A stretch of DNA of 64,000 nucleotides from Pedobacter glucosidilyticus (lineage in GTDB: Bacteria; Bacteroidota; Bacteroidia; Sphingobacteriales; Sphingobacteriaceae), in assembly GCF_002483235.1 (NCBI RefSeq), contig NZ_DLHN01000021.1, positions 1-64,000 on the forward strand, written 5' to 3'. Of the stretch, positions 52,380 to 60,296 are shown one piece after another. The number at the start of each line of letters is the position of its first letter. The stretch's first letter is position 1. The notes under the pieces are model-generated. The model did no database searches, was not told the DNA's origin, and was given only the letters and a program-made list of their open reading frames with translations. Both the position numbers and the translations under genes were made by a program.

Positions 52380-52405
52380 ACAAAATTTGTATTTTTGTGT
52401 ACAAA
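52380..52405 (+). promoter_or_regulatory. Promoter and candidate autoregulatory operator of the toxin-antitoxin pair
   Basis: The -7 element TATTTTTG (52390-52397) is exact. It is embedded in two palindromes: ACAAA-A-TTTGT (52380-52390) and TTTGT-GT-ACAAA (52394-52405). A repressor bound here would block the promoter, as expected for antitoxin autoregulation. ATG follows at 52416. Confidence 0.6.
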
Positions 52406-52415
52406 TGTCTGTTTT

Positions 52416-52907
52416 ATGGAAAATAATAAAGTCGAAGAACCCCTCATAGAATACTTAACACAACCGCAAGAAATGCTTCATGCGGTTGTGTATTTGTTTG
52501 GAGGTTTAAGTGTTTTAAATTTCAAAAAACCTATATCTTCAGATTTTGATTTACTTGAACTTACCAGAGCTGGTTTACCTAAAAAAGCATTGGTTCATTT
52601 AATTAAATCTATTGCCTTTACTTTTCAAGAGTTGGCTGCTATTATGCATATTTCTGAGCGTACTTTACAACGTTTTGATGAAAACGCTTTAATAGATGCA
52701 GCATATTCAGAAAAAGCCATAGATTTAGCTCGTCTTTATGTAAGAGGCGAGCAAGTTTTTGGTTCTTTAGAGCGATTTAAACTTTGGATGAAAACGCCTT
52801 CTTATGTTTTTAAAAATCAAACTCCTGCATCTTTCCTAGACACTTCTCTAGGTTTTGATTTAATCTCAAAAGAACTTGGCCGTATAGAGCATGGTTTATT
52901 TGCTTAG
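52416..52907 (+). CDS. Antitoxin, Xre/ParS type (DUF2384), of a RES toxin-antitoxin pair
   Basis: 163 residues from the ATG at 52416, downstream of the promoter; a longer frame begins upstream of the -7 element with TTG and is unlikely. The N-terminal part has an Xre-like helical domain (LVHLIKSIAFTFQELAAIMH, ISERTLQRF), and the C-terminal 60 residues are the ParS/MbcA toxin-binding domain (DLARLYVRGEQVFGSLERF, PASFLDTSLGFDLI). It binds and neutralises the RES toxin and probably represses its own operon. The toxin gene begins two bases after the stop. Confidence 0.93.
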   Translation: MENNKVEEPLIEYLTQPQEMLHAVVYLFGGLSVLNFKKPISSDFDLLELTRAGLPKKALVHLIKSIAFTFQELAAIMHISERTLQRFDENALIDAAYSEKAIDLARLYVRGEQVFGSLERFKLWMKTPSYVFKNQTPASFLDTSLGFDLISKELGRIEHGLFA

Positions 52908-52909
52908 TA

Positions 52910-53359
52910 ATGGAGCTTTTTAGATTAGCCAATGCCAAATATATTGAGGATTTATCGGGTACAGGTGCCCGATTATATGGTGGCAGGTGGAATAGTGTTG
53001 GCACTCCGGCAGTTTATTTGACTTCTTCAAAATCGTTGGCAGTTTTAGAGGTTTTGGTACATTTAAATCCAGCACTTTTTCCTGATGATTTTTGTATGGC
53101 AAGTTTTGAGGTACCTGATGATAGTTTTACAGCTTTGTCTATAGAGAAACTTCCGACAGATTGGAAAAATAATCAGGAACAATTACTTAAGCGATTTGGC
53201 GACGAGTTTATCCGTAAGAATGAATATCTAGGTTTAAAAGTCCCTTCTGCAATTGTTGATGATGAGTTTAACTATATTCTAAACCCAAATCATCCATTGA
53301 TGAATAAAGTTAAAATAAAATTGGTGAAGCCTTTTATTTTTGATAATCGTTTAGTTTAA
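52910..53359 (+). CDS. RES domain toxin (NAD+ phosphorylase)
   Basis: 149 residues. RES toxins degrade cellular NAD+ and cause bacteriostasis. The family core is visible: RLYGGRWNSVGTPAVYLTSS with Arg26 and Tyr36, LAVLEVLVHL with Glu47, and VPSAIVDDEFNYILNPNHP near residue 120-140; Arg, Tyr, Glu and the Asn-Pro-x-His stretch match known active-site positions of the fold. Two bases after the antitoxin gene, so a two-gene operon. The stop overlaps by four bases the stop of a convergent gene. Confidence 0.93.
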   Translation: MELFRLANAKYIEDLSGTGARLYGGRWNSVGTPAVYLTSSKSLAVLEVLVHLNPALFPDDFCMASFEVPDDSFTALSIEKLPTDWKNNQEQLLKRFGDEFIRKNEYLGLKVPSAIVDDEFNYILNPNHPLMNKVKIKLVKPFIFDNRLV

Positions 53360-54339
53360 CTTATCAATAGGTTACATCCTCTGATATCGCTATTATCAAA
53401 CCTACCCAACACCTCAAAAGTATTATCGTTATAACATTTACCTAAATCTTGAGTTGCAATAAATGAACAAGAGTTGATATTGGCTAAATCTATTACGTTA
53501 ATACCGCCAGTTTTCTGTTGCTCTAAATAGGTCAAGGGGTCGTTTACATCTCTTATCATGACTTTCATCCAAGGGGGGCATTCAAAGATTCCATTTCCTT
53601 TAGAATAAGCTTGAGATAAAAGCTCGGTCATTCCATATTCAGAGTGTATATGTTTAACACCAAAACCATTACAAAGCTTTTGGTGTAACTCTTCTCTTAT
53701 CATTTCTTTTCTACGCCCTTTCATTCCACCAGTTTCCATAATAATCAACTCGGGGAAATGTATTTGGTAGGCTTCAATAAAATCTAGTAAAGCGTAGGTT
53801 ACGCCTATTAAAACGGTTTTCTGATTTTGCTTTTTTAATTTTTCTAGTTTGTTAAAAAGCAGCTCGTGGTCGTATAATAAAAATGAACTTTCTGGGTGCT
53901 GACTTATCTTAATCAAATCATCAATCATATAAATTAATGATGAGCCTTCTCTTTCCAAATAATTTGGTAGTAAAGCCAAAAAACAACATTCAGAAGCAAA
54001 ACCATAAAATAATTCGAAACTTTGTTGATAACTATTCTCATAATAGCTAACATCTTGTACAAAATGTTTACTTGTAGAAGTACCAGTAGTACCAGAACTA
54101 CTAAAAATAATTTCTGCTGTTTTATTTGGAGCTATAAGTTCGTGAGTTTTAAAAAACTCTATTGGTAGAAATGGTATAACTTTATACGTTTTGATGGATG
54201 ACCAATTTGGATTTAAGTGTTGTACAAATTCTTGATATACAGGGATATTTCTCATCTGAAAGTTAAAAACTTCTAAAGCCAATTCATTAAATTGGGCTTC
54301 AGTTTTAATTTTGAAAATATGTTCCCTATCTATGTTCAT
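53356..54339 (-). CDS. LuxE/PaaK-type acyl-protein synthetase-like adenylating enzyme
   Basis: 327 residues from the ATG at 54339 (an upstream TTG in frame would add three residues). ANL-superfamily signature IIFSSSGTTGTSTSKHF near residue 83 is the ATP-binding P-loop; METGGMKGRRKEMIREEL and HSEYGMTELLSQAYS follow, the latter being the adenylation core motif. The length and arrangement match LuxE acyl-protein synthetases rather than full PaaK. It probably activates a carboxylic acid as an acyl-adenylate; the acceptor is unknown and no lux genes adjoin. The gene stops convergently with the RES gene. Confidence 0.85.
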   Translation of the reverse strand: MNIDREHIFKIKTEAQFNELALEVFNFQMRNIPVYQEFVQHLNPNWSSIKTYKVIPFLPIEFFKTHELIAPNKTAEIIFSSSGTTGTSTSKHFVQDVSYYENSYQQSFELFYGFASECCFLALLPNYLEREGSSLIYMIDDLIKISQHPESSFLLYDHELLFNKLEKLKKQNQKTVLIGVTYALLDFIEAYQIHFPELIIMETGGMKGRRKEMIREELHQKLCNGFGVKHIHSEYGMTELLSQAYSKGNGIFECPPWMKVMIRDVNDPLTYLEQQKTGGINVIDLANINSCSFIATQDLGKCYNDNTFEVLGRFDNSDIRGCNLLIS

Positions 54340-54348
54340 AAGCTGCAA

Positions 54349-54564
54349 ATATAAGCATTAGCCATACGAAGCTTAATTTGATAAAACAAAATTATTAACA
54401 AATAGAAATTTGTTTAAATGTATTAATATCAATAAAGTGTTTTATTTGTTGATATAATTTCAAAAAAAATAGCTTTTGATAGTTAATATTGTAGTGTTTT
54501 TGTTGAAAATAAGTGTTTTATTTGTGCTAGATAATCATGATATTAGAAAAAAACAATTGATAAT
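54349..54564. other. Divergent promoter region between the LuxE-like and GH31 genes
   Basis: 216 very AT-rich bases. A TTTATTTG (seven of eight to the -7 consensus) occurs near 54515, about 45 bases before the GH31 ATG, with a TTTTTGTTG stretch upstream. Nothing else stands out. Confidence 0.35.
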
Positions 54565-57024
54565 ATGAAAGAACAAGAGCCTAAAGGCCTCCCTATAGAG
54601 TTAACCTCAGAAGATTTAGAACAAGAAATACAACATGTTAACAACCCCATTGTAGGTTTAAAGCCTATAGAGAAAAAATATTTAGGTAAGGTAACAGAAG
54701 TTAGACAGGAAAATAACCGTTATATATTTAGTGATGGAGATGCTTCTGTTGAGATAAGAGTAGTAAGCGATGAGATTATTAAGGTAAGAATGGCGCCTCA
54801 TAGTGTATTCTTAGAAGAATTTTCTTACGCAGTACCAAAGTTAGACCAACGTGTGGCAGTTTTCACCTTTACTGAAGAAGATGATAGGTATGCCGTTTCT
54901 ACCAATACGGTAACTTGCTTTATCAATAAAGCAGATTTTAGAATCTCTTTTGCTGATAACGAAAGTAATATCATTAATGAAGATTTCCAGGCGATGCATT
55001 ATGAAGAAAATGTACAGTTTGGTGGTTATTATGTGTATTGTACCAAAACTTGTTTCCCCGAAGAAAGTTTTTATGGTTTGGGCGATAAACCTACGGATTT
55101 TAATTTAAGAGGTAAGCGTTTCCAGAATTGGAATTCAGACACTTATTCTTTTGCTAAACATCAAGATCCTTTATATAGAAGTATTCCATTTTATATCAGC
55201 TTGAATAAAGGTATTGCCCATGGTATTTTTATGGATAATACTTTTAAAACTCATTTTGATTTTGCGCATGAAGATGCTGGCAAAACTAGTTTTTGGGCAG
55301 ATGGTGGCGAACTCCAATACTATTATATCCACGGCCCACACATGATGGATGTTGTGAAAAGATACCATACCCTAACAGGAACACATAAATTACCTCCGAT
55401 TTGGGCTTTAGGCTATCATCAATGTAGGTGGAGTTATTATCCAGAATCTAAATTGGAAGATTTAGCAGATAATTTTAGGAAAAGAAAAATTCCTTGTGAT
55501 GCCCTGTATCTGGACATAGATTATATGGATGGTTACCGTTGTTTTACCTGGAATAAGAAATATTTCCCTAATCCTAAAAAGATGATTAAGGAGCTTTCTG
55601 ATGATGGTTTTAAAACGGTAGTTATTATAGACCCAGGAATTAAGGTTGATAATAATTATTGGGTATTTAAGGAGGGTAAAGAAAATAAATACTTCTGCAG
55701 AAGAAGTGATGATTACTTTATGGAAGGTCATGTTTGGCCAGGTCGTTGCCAGTTTCCTGATTTTACCAACCCAGAAGTAAGACAATGGTGGGGAACTTTA
55801 TTTAAAGAGCTTGTAGAAGTTGGGGTTGCAGGCGTTTGGAATGATATGAATGAGCCTGCCGTATTTGGTTCAGGTACTTTCCCTGATGATGTTCGTCATC
55901 AATACGATGGTCATCGTGGCTCTCATCGTAAAGCACATAACGTTTACGGTATGCAAATGGTAAGGGCAACTTATGATGGTTTAAAACTCCTACAAAAAAA
56001 CAAAAGACCATTCACCATTACCAGAGCAGGTTATGCTGGTGTACAAAGATACAGCAGCGTATGGACAGGCGATAACGTAGCAACTTGGGAGCATCTTAAA
56101 ATAGGAAGTATTCAAATGCAACGTTTATCGGTATCAGGAATTCCTTTTGCTGGTACAGATATAGGTGGTTTTAGTGGCGAGCCTTCTGGCGAGTTATTCA
56201 CCAGATGGATACAATTAGGCGTATTCTCTCCATTTATGAGAGCTCACTCTGCTGGCGATACTGCCGAGCGTGAGCCATGGAGTTTTGGTCCTGAATTAGA
56301 GGATATCAACCGTAAATTTATCGAGTTACGCTATAAACTTCTACCATATATCTACTCTACATTTTGGGAGCATCATCGTTATGGTTTCCCAATTTTACGT
56401 CCGGTAGTGATGATAGAGCAGCATAATCCTACCAACCATTATCGTGAAGACGAATTTACTTTTGGGGATAAAATTTTAGTTTGCCCAGTTCTTCAGGAAG
56501 GTGCAACTAGCCGCAGGTTATACTTGCCAGAGGGCCAATGGTTTGATTATTGGACACATGATAAGATTGAAGGTGGTAAAGAGTTAGATGTGTTAGCGCC
56601 TTTAGATTCTATGCCGATTTTTGTAAAAGCAGGTTCTGTTATTCCAGAATTCCCGGTAATGCAGCATGTAAACGAGTTTGAAGTAGAAGAAATGATTTTC
56701 CAAGTTTACTATTCTGATTATGAGGTGAATTCATTCTATTTTGAAGATCATGGAGATACTTTTGCTTACGAACAAGATATTTATCTGGAGAAGAAGTTTG
56801 TAGTTAATGGAGATAAAAAATCTATGCTGATTAAACAAAGTATAGAGGGTTTATTTACACCTCGTTACGAAACTTACGATTTAAAAATTATCGGGCTTCC
56901 ATTTAAGCCATCTAAAGTAGTGATAGATGGTAAAGATTATACCGGAGATCTTGCTTTTGATGATTTAAAAAGAGTTAGGTTAAAAGTGAACAAAAACTTT
57001 AGACAGGTTCAAATCTTTAAGTAA
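54565..57024 (+). CDS. Glycoside hydrolase family 31 alpha-glucosidase
   Basis: 819 residues without a signal peptide, so probably cytoplasmic. GH31 hydrolyses alpha-glucosides from the non-reducing end. The catalytic nucleophile is Asp427 in GVWNDMNEPAVF and the likely acid/base is Asp532 in GTDIGGFSGE, equivalent by motif to Asp518 and Asp616 of human acid alpha-glucosidase. Other GH31 blocks are PPIWALGYHQCRWSYY, LYLDIDYMDGYRCF, TRAGYAGVQRYSSVWTGDN and PFMRAHSAGD. It is followed within a few kb by glycogen branching enzyme, suggesting alpha-glucan turnover. Confidence 0.95.
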   Translation: MKEQEPKGLPIELTSEDLEQEIQHVNNPIVGLKPIEKKYLGKVTEVRQENNRYIFSDGDASVEIRVVSDEIIKVRMAPHSVFLEEFSYAVPKLDQRVAVFTFTEEDDRYAVSTNTVTCFINKADFRISFADNESNIINEDFQAMHYEENVQFGGYYVYCTKTCFPEESFYGLGDKPTDFNLRGKRFQNWNSDTYSFAKHQDPLYRSIPFYISLNKGIAHGIFMDNTFKTHFDFAHEDAGKTSFWADGGELQYYYIHGPHMMDVVKRYHTLTGTHKLPPIWALGYHQCRWSYYPESKLEDLADNFRKRKIPCDALYLDIDYMDGYRCFTWNKKYFPNPKKMIKELSDDGFKTVVIIDPGIKVDNNYWVFKEGKENKYFCRRSDDYFMEGHVWPGRCQFPDFTNPEVRQWWGTLFKELVEVGVAGVWNDMNEPAVFGSGTFPDDVRHQYDGHRGSHRKAHNVYGMQMVRATYDGLKLLQKNKRPFTITRAGYAGVQRYSSVWTGDNVATWEHLKIGSIQMQRLSVSGIPFAGTDIGGFSGEPSGELFTRWIQLGVFSPFMRAHSAGDTAEREPWSFGPELEDINRKFIELRYKLLPYIYSTFWEHHRYGFPILRPVVMIEQHNPTNHYREDEFTFGDKILVCPVLQEGATSRRLYLPEGQWFDYWTHDKIEGGKELDVLAPLDSMPIFVKAGSVIPEFPVMQHVNEFEVEEMIFQVYYSDYEVNSFYFEDHGDTFAYEQDIYLEKKFVVNGDKKSMLIKQSIEGLFTPRYETYDLKIIGLPFKPSKVVIDGKDYTGDLAFDDLKRVRLKVNKNFRQVQIFK

Positions 57025-57029
57025 TAAAC

Positions 57030-57060
57030 AAGAAAGCCGGATAAAAAATCCGGCTTTCTT
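57030..57060. terminator. Bidirectional terminator
   Basis: Perfect 13-bp stem AAGAAAGCCGGAT (57030-57042) / ATCCGGCTTTCTT (57048-57060) with an A5 loop, between the convergent GH31 and beta-barrel genes; its right arm touches the barrel gene stop. Confidence 0.85.
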
Positions 57061-57764
57061 TATTTAAATCTGTACCCTAAGGATAAGCCTAAATTATTAT
57101 GATACATAGTATTGTTGTTGTTTGGGCTAACATCATAAATACCAAGTCCTAAACTCAAACCTAAACTCAAACCTTTTTTAAATTCATAACCAAGCTGAAT
57201 ATTAGCGCCAAAATCTAAGTTTTTAAAATCATCCTCAGTACTATTACCAAAATTGGTTTTTTCTTCTTCTTTTAAAACTAATTCTAAGCTATTGCTAGAA
57301 ATGGTTGGCAGCATAAATAGTTCCGTTTTAATTTTACCATTTATACCGATAGCTGCATAAGGTCCTGCACCAATAAAAAAGTTACCTTTCCCAGCATTAA
57401 ATCTAAAAAGACCATAAATAGGAATTTCAATATAGTTACCTTTAATATCGCTTCTTAAAGAAAAAAACTTCCCAACATCATCTATGCCGGTAATATCCTG
57501 TTTAAATCCTTTAACAATATAATTTAAGCCTCCTTGTAAATAGAAAAGTTTTCCAACATGATGTTCCGCAAAACCACTTATCGTAAAGGACGAAATACTA
57601 TTTATATCTAAATTGATATTTGATGGCGTAAAAAGTGTTTCTGTTACAATAGAAGCATTACTAGATGTAACTCTTACTCCATAGGTGAATTTTTTAGGGC
57701 TATCTTGCGCCAAACTTTTAAAGTATAATAAAGCCAAAAAGGGTAGAAGTAGTTTTGTTTTCAT
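57060..57764 (-). CDS. Outer-membrane beta-barrel protein (porin family/PorT-like)
   Basis: 234 residues from the ATG at 57764 (MKTKLLLPFLALLYFKSLAQ signal); the open frame continues to 57932 but reads through the divergent promoter region and overlaps the glgB start. The mature chain is a small eight-strand-type barrel: GGLNYIVKGFKQDIT, FSLRSDIKGNYIEIPIYG, GLFRFNAGKGNFFIGAGP, LDFGANIQLGYEFKKGLS, LGLSLGYRFK at the terminus. This matches Bacteroidota outer-membrane beta-barrel proteins of the PorT/OmpW-like type. Function is unknown. Confidence 0.82.
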   Translation of the reverse strand: MKTKLLLPFLALLYFKSLAQDSPKKFTYGVRVTSSNASIVTETLFTPSNINLDINSISSFTISGFAEHHVGKLFYLQGGLNYIVKGFKQDITGIDDVGKFFSLRSDIKGNYIEIPIYGLFRFNAGKGNFFIGAGPYAAIGINGKIKTELFMLPTISSNSLELVLKEEEKTNFGNSTEDDFKNLDFGANIQLGYEFKKGLSLGLSLGLGIYDVSPNNNNTMYHNNLGLSLGYRFK

Positions 57765-57930
57765 TAAATTAATTTTTGTTAAAAATATGATTTTATTTAT
57801 TTCCTGATAAATTATTCTTTCAATCGCAATCCTTTTCATAAATTGTACATGTAAAAACAGCGTGGCTTGTTTATTGCTTAAATCCATCCAAAAAAAATCA
57901 AACAAGAAAGCATCAACTATAAAATTATTC

Positions 57931-60006
57931 ATGGCAAAAAAAACTAAAGAAATAGATACAACAGAGGTTAAGAAAGAAGTAAAGAAAAAAGCACCTACTG
58001 TAAAGAAAAAAGCTGTAGTAGAAAGTGCAGGGGTAGAAAAAGTGAAAAAAACAGCTATAAAGAAAGTTGCTAAAGCCAGTGAAGAGTCATTACCATTTCA
58101 TGACTTTCAAGTTAAATATTATTCAAAATTTACCGATTTTGATATTAGTTTATTTAGAGCGGGGAAGCATTTTAAGTTGTATGAAAAATTTGGCTCGCAT
58201 GTTCTAGCGCTTGATGGTGTTGTAGGAACTTATTTTGCTGTTTGGGCTCCAAATGCACAATATGTATCGGTGACAGGTAATTTTAATGGTTGGGACAAAG
58301 GTTCGCATCCGTTGATGGTAAGATGGGATGGTTCTGGTATATGGGAAGGTTTTATCCCAAAAATTGGTAATGGCGAAATTTATAAATATTTCATCAGTTC
58401 TTTTAGTGGTGAGGAAATGGAAAAAGCTGATCCTTTTGCTTTAAGAAGTGAAGAAGCTCCAAAAACAGCATCTATAGTTTGGGATACTTGGTATGAGTGG
58501 AAAGACCAAAACTGGATGAAAAAAAGGCATCAACATAATGCGTTGAATAAACCTATGTCTGTTTATGAAGTTCATTTTGGCTCTTGGGCTCGTGGTCCAG
58601 AATCTCCTGATCAATTTCTTTCTTTCAGAGATATGGCACCAAAATTAGTAGCTCATGTTAAAGAAATGGGTTTTACGCATGTAGAATTTATGCCTTTGAT
58701 GGAACATCCATTTTACCCGAGTTGGGGTTATCAAATAACGGGTTATTTTGCCGCTACTTCCCGTTACGGTACGCCACAAGATTTAATGTTCTTAATAGAA
58801 GAGTTTCATAAAAACGATATAGGCGTCATATTTGACTGGGTACCTTCTCATTTTCCTGGAGATGCCCATGGGTTATACAAATTTGATGGTACACACCTTT
58901 ATGAGCATGCCGATGAACGGAAAGGCTTTCATCCAGATTGGAAATCATATATTTTTAACTATGGAAGAAATGAAGTAAGAGCTTTTCTTATTTCAAATGC
59001 CTTGTTTCTACTAGACCGTTTCCATACAGACGGTTTACGTGTTGATGCCGTAGCATCGATGCTATATTTAGATTACTCCAGAAAAGAAGGGGAATGGATT
59101 CCTAATGAATATGGTGGAAGAGAAAATCTGGAAGCTATCTCTTTTTTAAAAGATTTTAATGAGGCTGTTTATGCTCATTTTCCTGATGTACAAACCATTG
59201 CAGAAGAGTCAACATCTTTTGGTGGCGTAAGTCATCCTACTTTTACAGGTGGCTTAGGCTTTGGACAAAAATGGATGATGGGTTGGATGAATGATACCCT
59301 TAAGTATTTTAAAAAGGATCCAGCACATCGCAAATTTCATCATCAAGACTTAACATTTAGTACCGTTTACGCTTTTAGCGAAAACTTTATGTTACCACTT
59401 TCTCATGATGAAGTTGTACATGGTAAAGGTTCTTTGATTGATAAAATGCCGGGAGATGAGTGGCAAAAGTTTGCTAATCTAAGAACATTATACGGTTATA
59501 TGTGGACACATCCGGGTACCAAGTTATTATTTATGGGTGGCGAGTTTGCCCAAACAAAAGAATGGAATCAGCAGTATTCTTTAGATTGGCATTTGTTAGA
59601 ATATGCTCCGCACCAAGGCATCAAAAAATTAGTTACCGCACTTAATAAACTTTACAAAACAGAACCTGCCATGTATGAACGTTCTTTTACAGGTACAGGT
59701 TTCGAGTGGATTGTAAATGATGATGCTGAGAACTCCGTTTTGGTATACGCTAGAAAAGGTAATAATCCTAAAGACGATTTAATTGTGGTCGTAAATTTAA
59801 CTCCCGTTCCTAGAAATCAGTACAGATTTGGTGTTACCAGACCAGGCAATTGGCATGAAATTTTTAATTCTGATGATGAACAATATTGGGGTAGTGGTTT
59901 AAAAAATCCTCATACAATAAGTGAAGCTCATGGTAGCCATTGGAAATCAAATTCAATAAAAGTTAATATACCGCCTTTAGCAGTTGTCGTATTTAAAGCT
60001 ATTTAA
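57931..60006 (+). CDS. glgB: 1,4-alpha-glucan (glycogen) branching enzyme with Lys-rich N-terminal tail
   Basis: 691 residues from the ATG at 57931; the longer frame from 57862 would run into the divergent gene's leader. Residues 1-50 are an unusual Lys/Val/Ala-rich tail (KKEVKKKAPTVKKKAVV, KVKKTAIKKVAKA). A CBM48 domain (about 90-190; YVSVTGNFNGWDKGSHPL) and the GH13 barrel follow. Catalytic residues are Asp372 in GLRVDAVASM and Glu425 in QTIAEESTSF, with the third carboxylate in LSHDEVVHGK; the 53-residue spacing of the first two equals that of E. coli GlgB. It creates alpha-1,6 branches in glycogen. No other glg gene is in the window. Confidence 0.96.
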   Translation: MAKKTKEIDTTEVKKEVKKKAPTVKKKAVVESAGVEKVKKTAIKKVAKASEESLPFHDFQVKYYSKFTDFDISLFRAGKHFKLYEKFGSHVLALDGVVGTYFAVWAPNAQYVSVTGNFNGWDKGSHPLMVRWDGSGIWEGFIPKIGNGEIYKYFISSFSGEEMEKADPFALRSEEAPKTASIVWDTWYEWKDQNWMKKRHQHNALNKPMSVYEVHFGSWARGPESPDQFLSFRDMAPKLVAHVKEMGFTHVEFMPLMEHPFYPSWGYQITGYFAATSRYGTPQDLMFLIEEFHKNDIGVIFDWVPSHFPGDAHGLYKFDGTHLYEHADERKGFHPDWKSYIFNYGRNEVRAFLISNALFLLDRFHTDGLRVDAVASMLYLDYSRKEGEWIPNEYGGRENLEAISFLKDFNEAVYAHFPDVQTIAEESTSFGGVSHPTFTGGLGFGQKWMMGWMNDTLKYFKKDPAHRKFHHQDLTFSTVYAFSENFMLPLSHDEVVHGKGSLIDKMPGDEWQKFANLRTLYGYMWTHPGTKLLFMGGEFAQTKEWNQQYSLDWHLLEYAPHQGIKKLVTALNKLYKTEPAMYERSFTGTGFEWIVNDDAENSVLVYARKGNNPKDDLIVVVNLTPVPRNQYRFGVTRPGNWHEIFNSDDEQYWGSGLKNPHTISEAHGSHWKSNSIKVNIPPLAVVVFKAI

Positions 60007-60014
60007 TAAAAAGA

Positions 60015-60107
60015 GGAGCTTGTTTTAAATTACTTTCATATAAATGAGTGCCAACCGCAAGAAGGTACTCGATAAGGTAATACGCTTTCAGGAAACAAGC
60101 TCCTTTT
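60015..60107 (+). terminator. Long-spaced hairpin after glgB
   Basis: GGAGCTTGTTT (60015-60025) pairs with AAACAAGCTCC (60093-60103) across 67 bases, followed by T4. The spacer holds a partial inner stem, GAGTGCC / GGTACTC. Arms loosely resemble those at 22083 and 29870. Confidence 0.65.
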
Positions 60108-60296
60108 GTATTTTAAATCTAATGATAACAGCAAATTTACCCTTAACATTGGATGAGCCCATCTTAACAAAACCATTATTAAAAGTGTAAAAAAAGAGTA
60201 GCGCATTTTAATGTTACTAGCATGACTTTTTTAATCTTTTTTAATTTCCGCATTTAGTAAGAATTCATAATTTTGCACACTTATCAAATAGCTTAG
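60108..60296. promoter_or_regulatory. purF upstream region with exact -7 element
   Basis: TAATTTTG at 60268-60275 is an exact -7 match, 21 bases before the ATG. No -33 TTTG at proper distance is obvious. No purine riboswitch or PurR-type palindrome was recognised. Confidence 0.45.

Noticed and set aside
52368..52415. Upstream TTG start for the antitoxin
   Set aside because: It lies upstream of the exact -7 element, so it would not be in the transcript.
57765..57932. Extended N-terminus of the beta-barrel protein
   Set aside because: It would place 56 residues before a clear signal peptide and overlap the glgB start and leader.
60108..60296. Purine riboswitch upstream of purF
   Set aside because: The conserved three-way junction loops were not found, and the exact -7 element leaves a leader of only about 15 bases.
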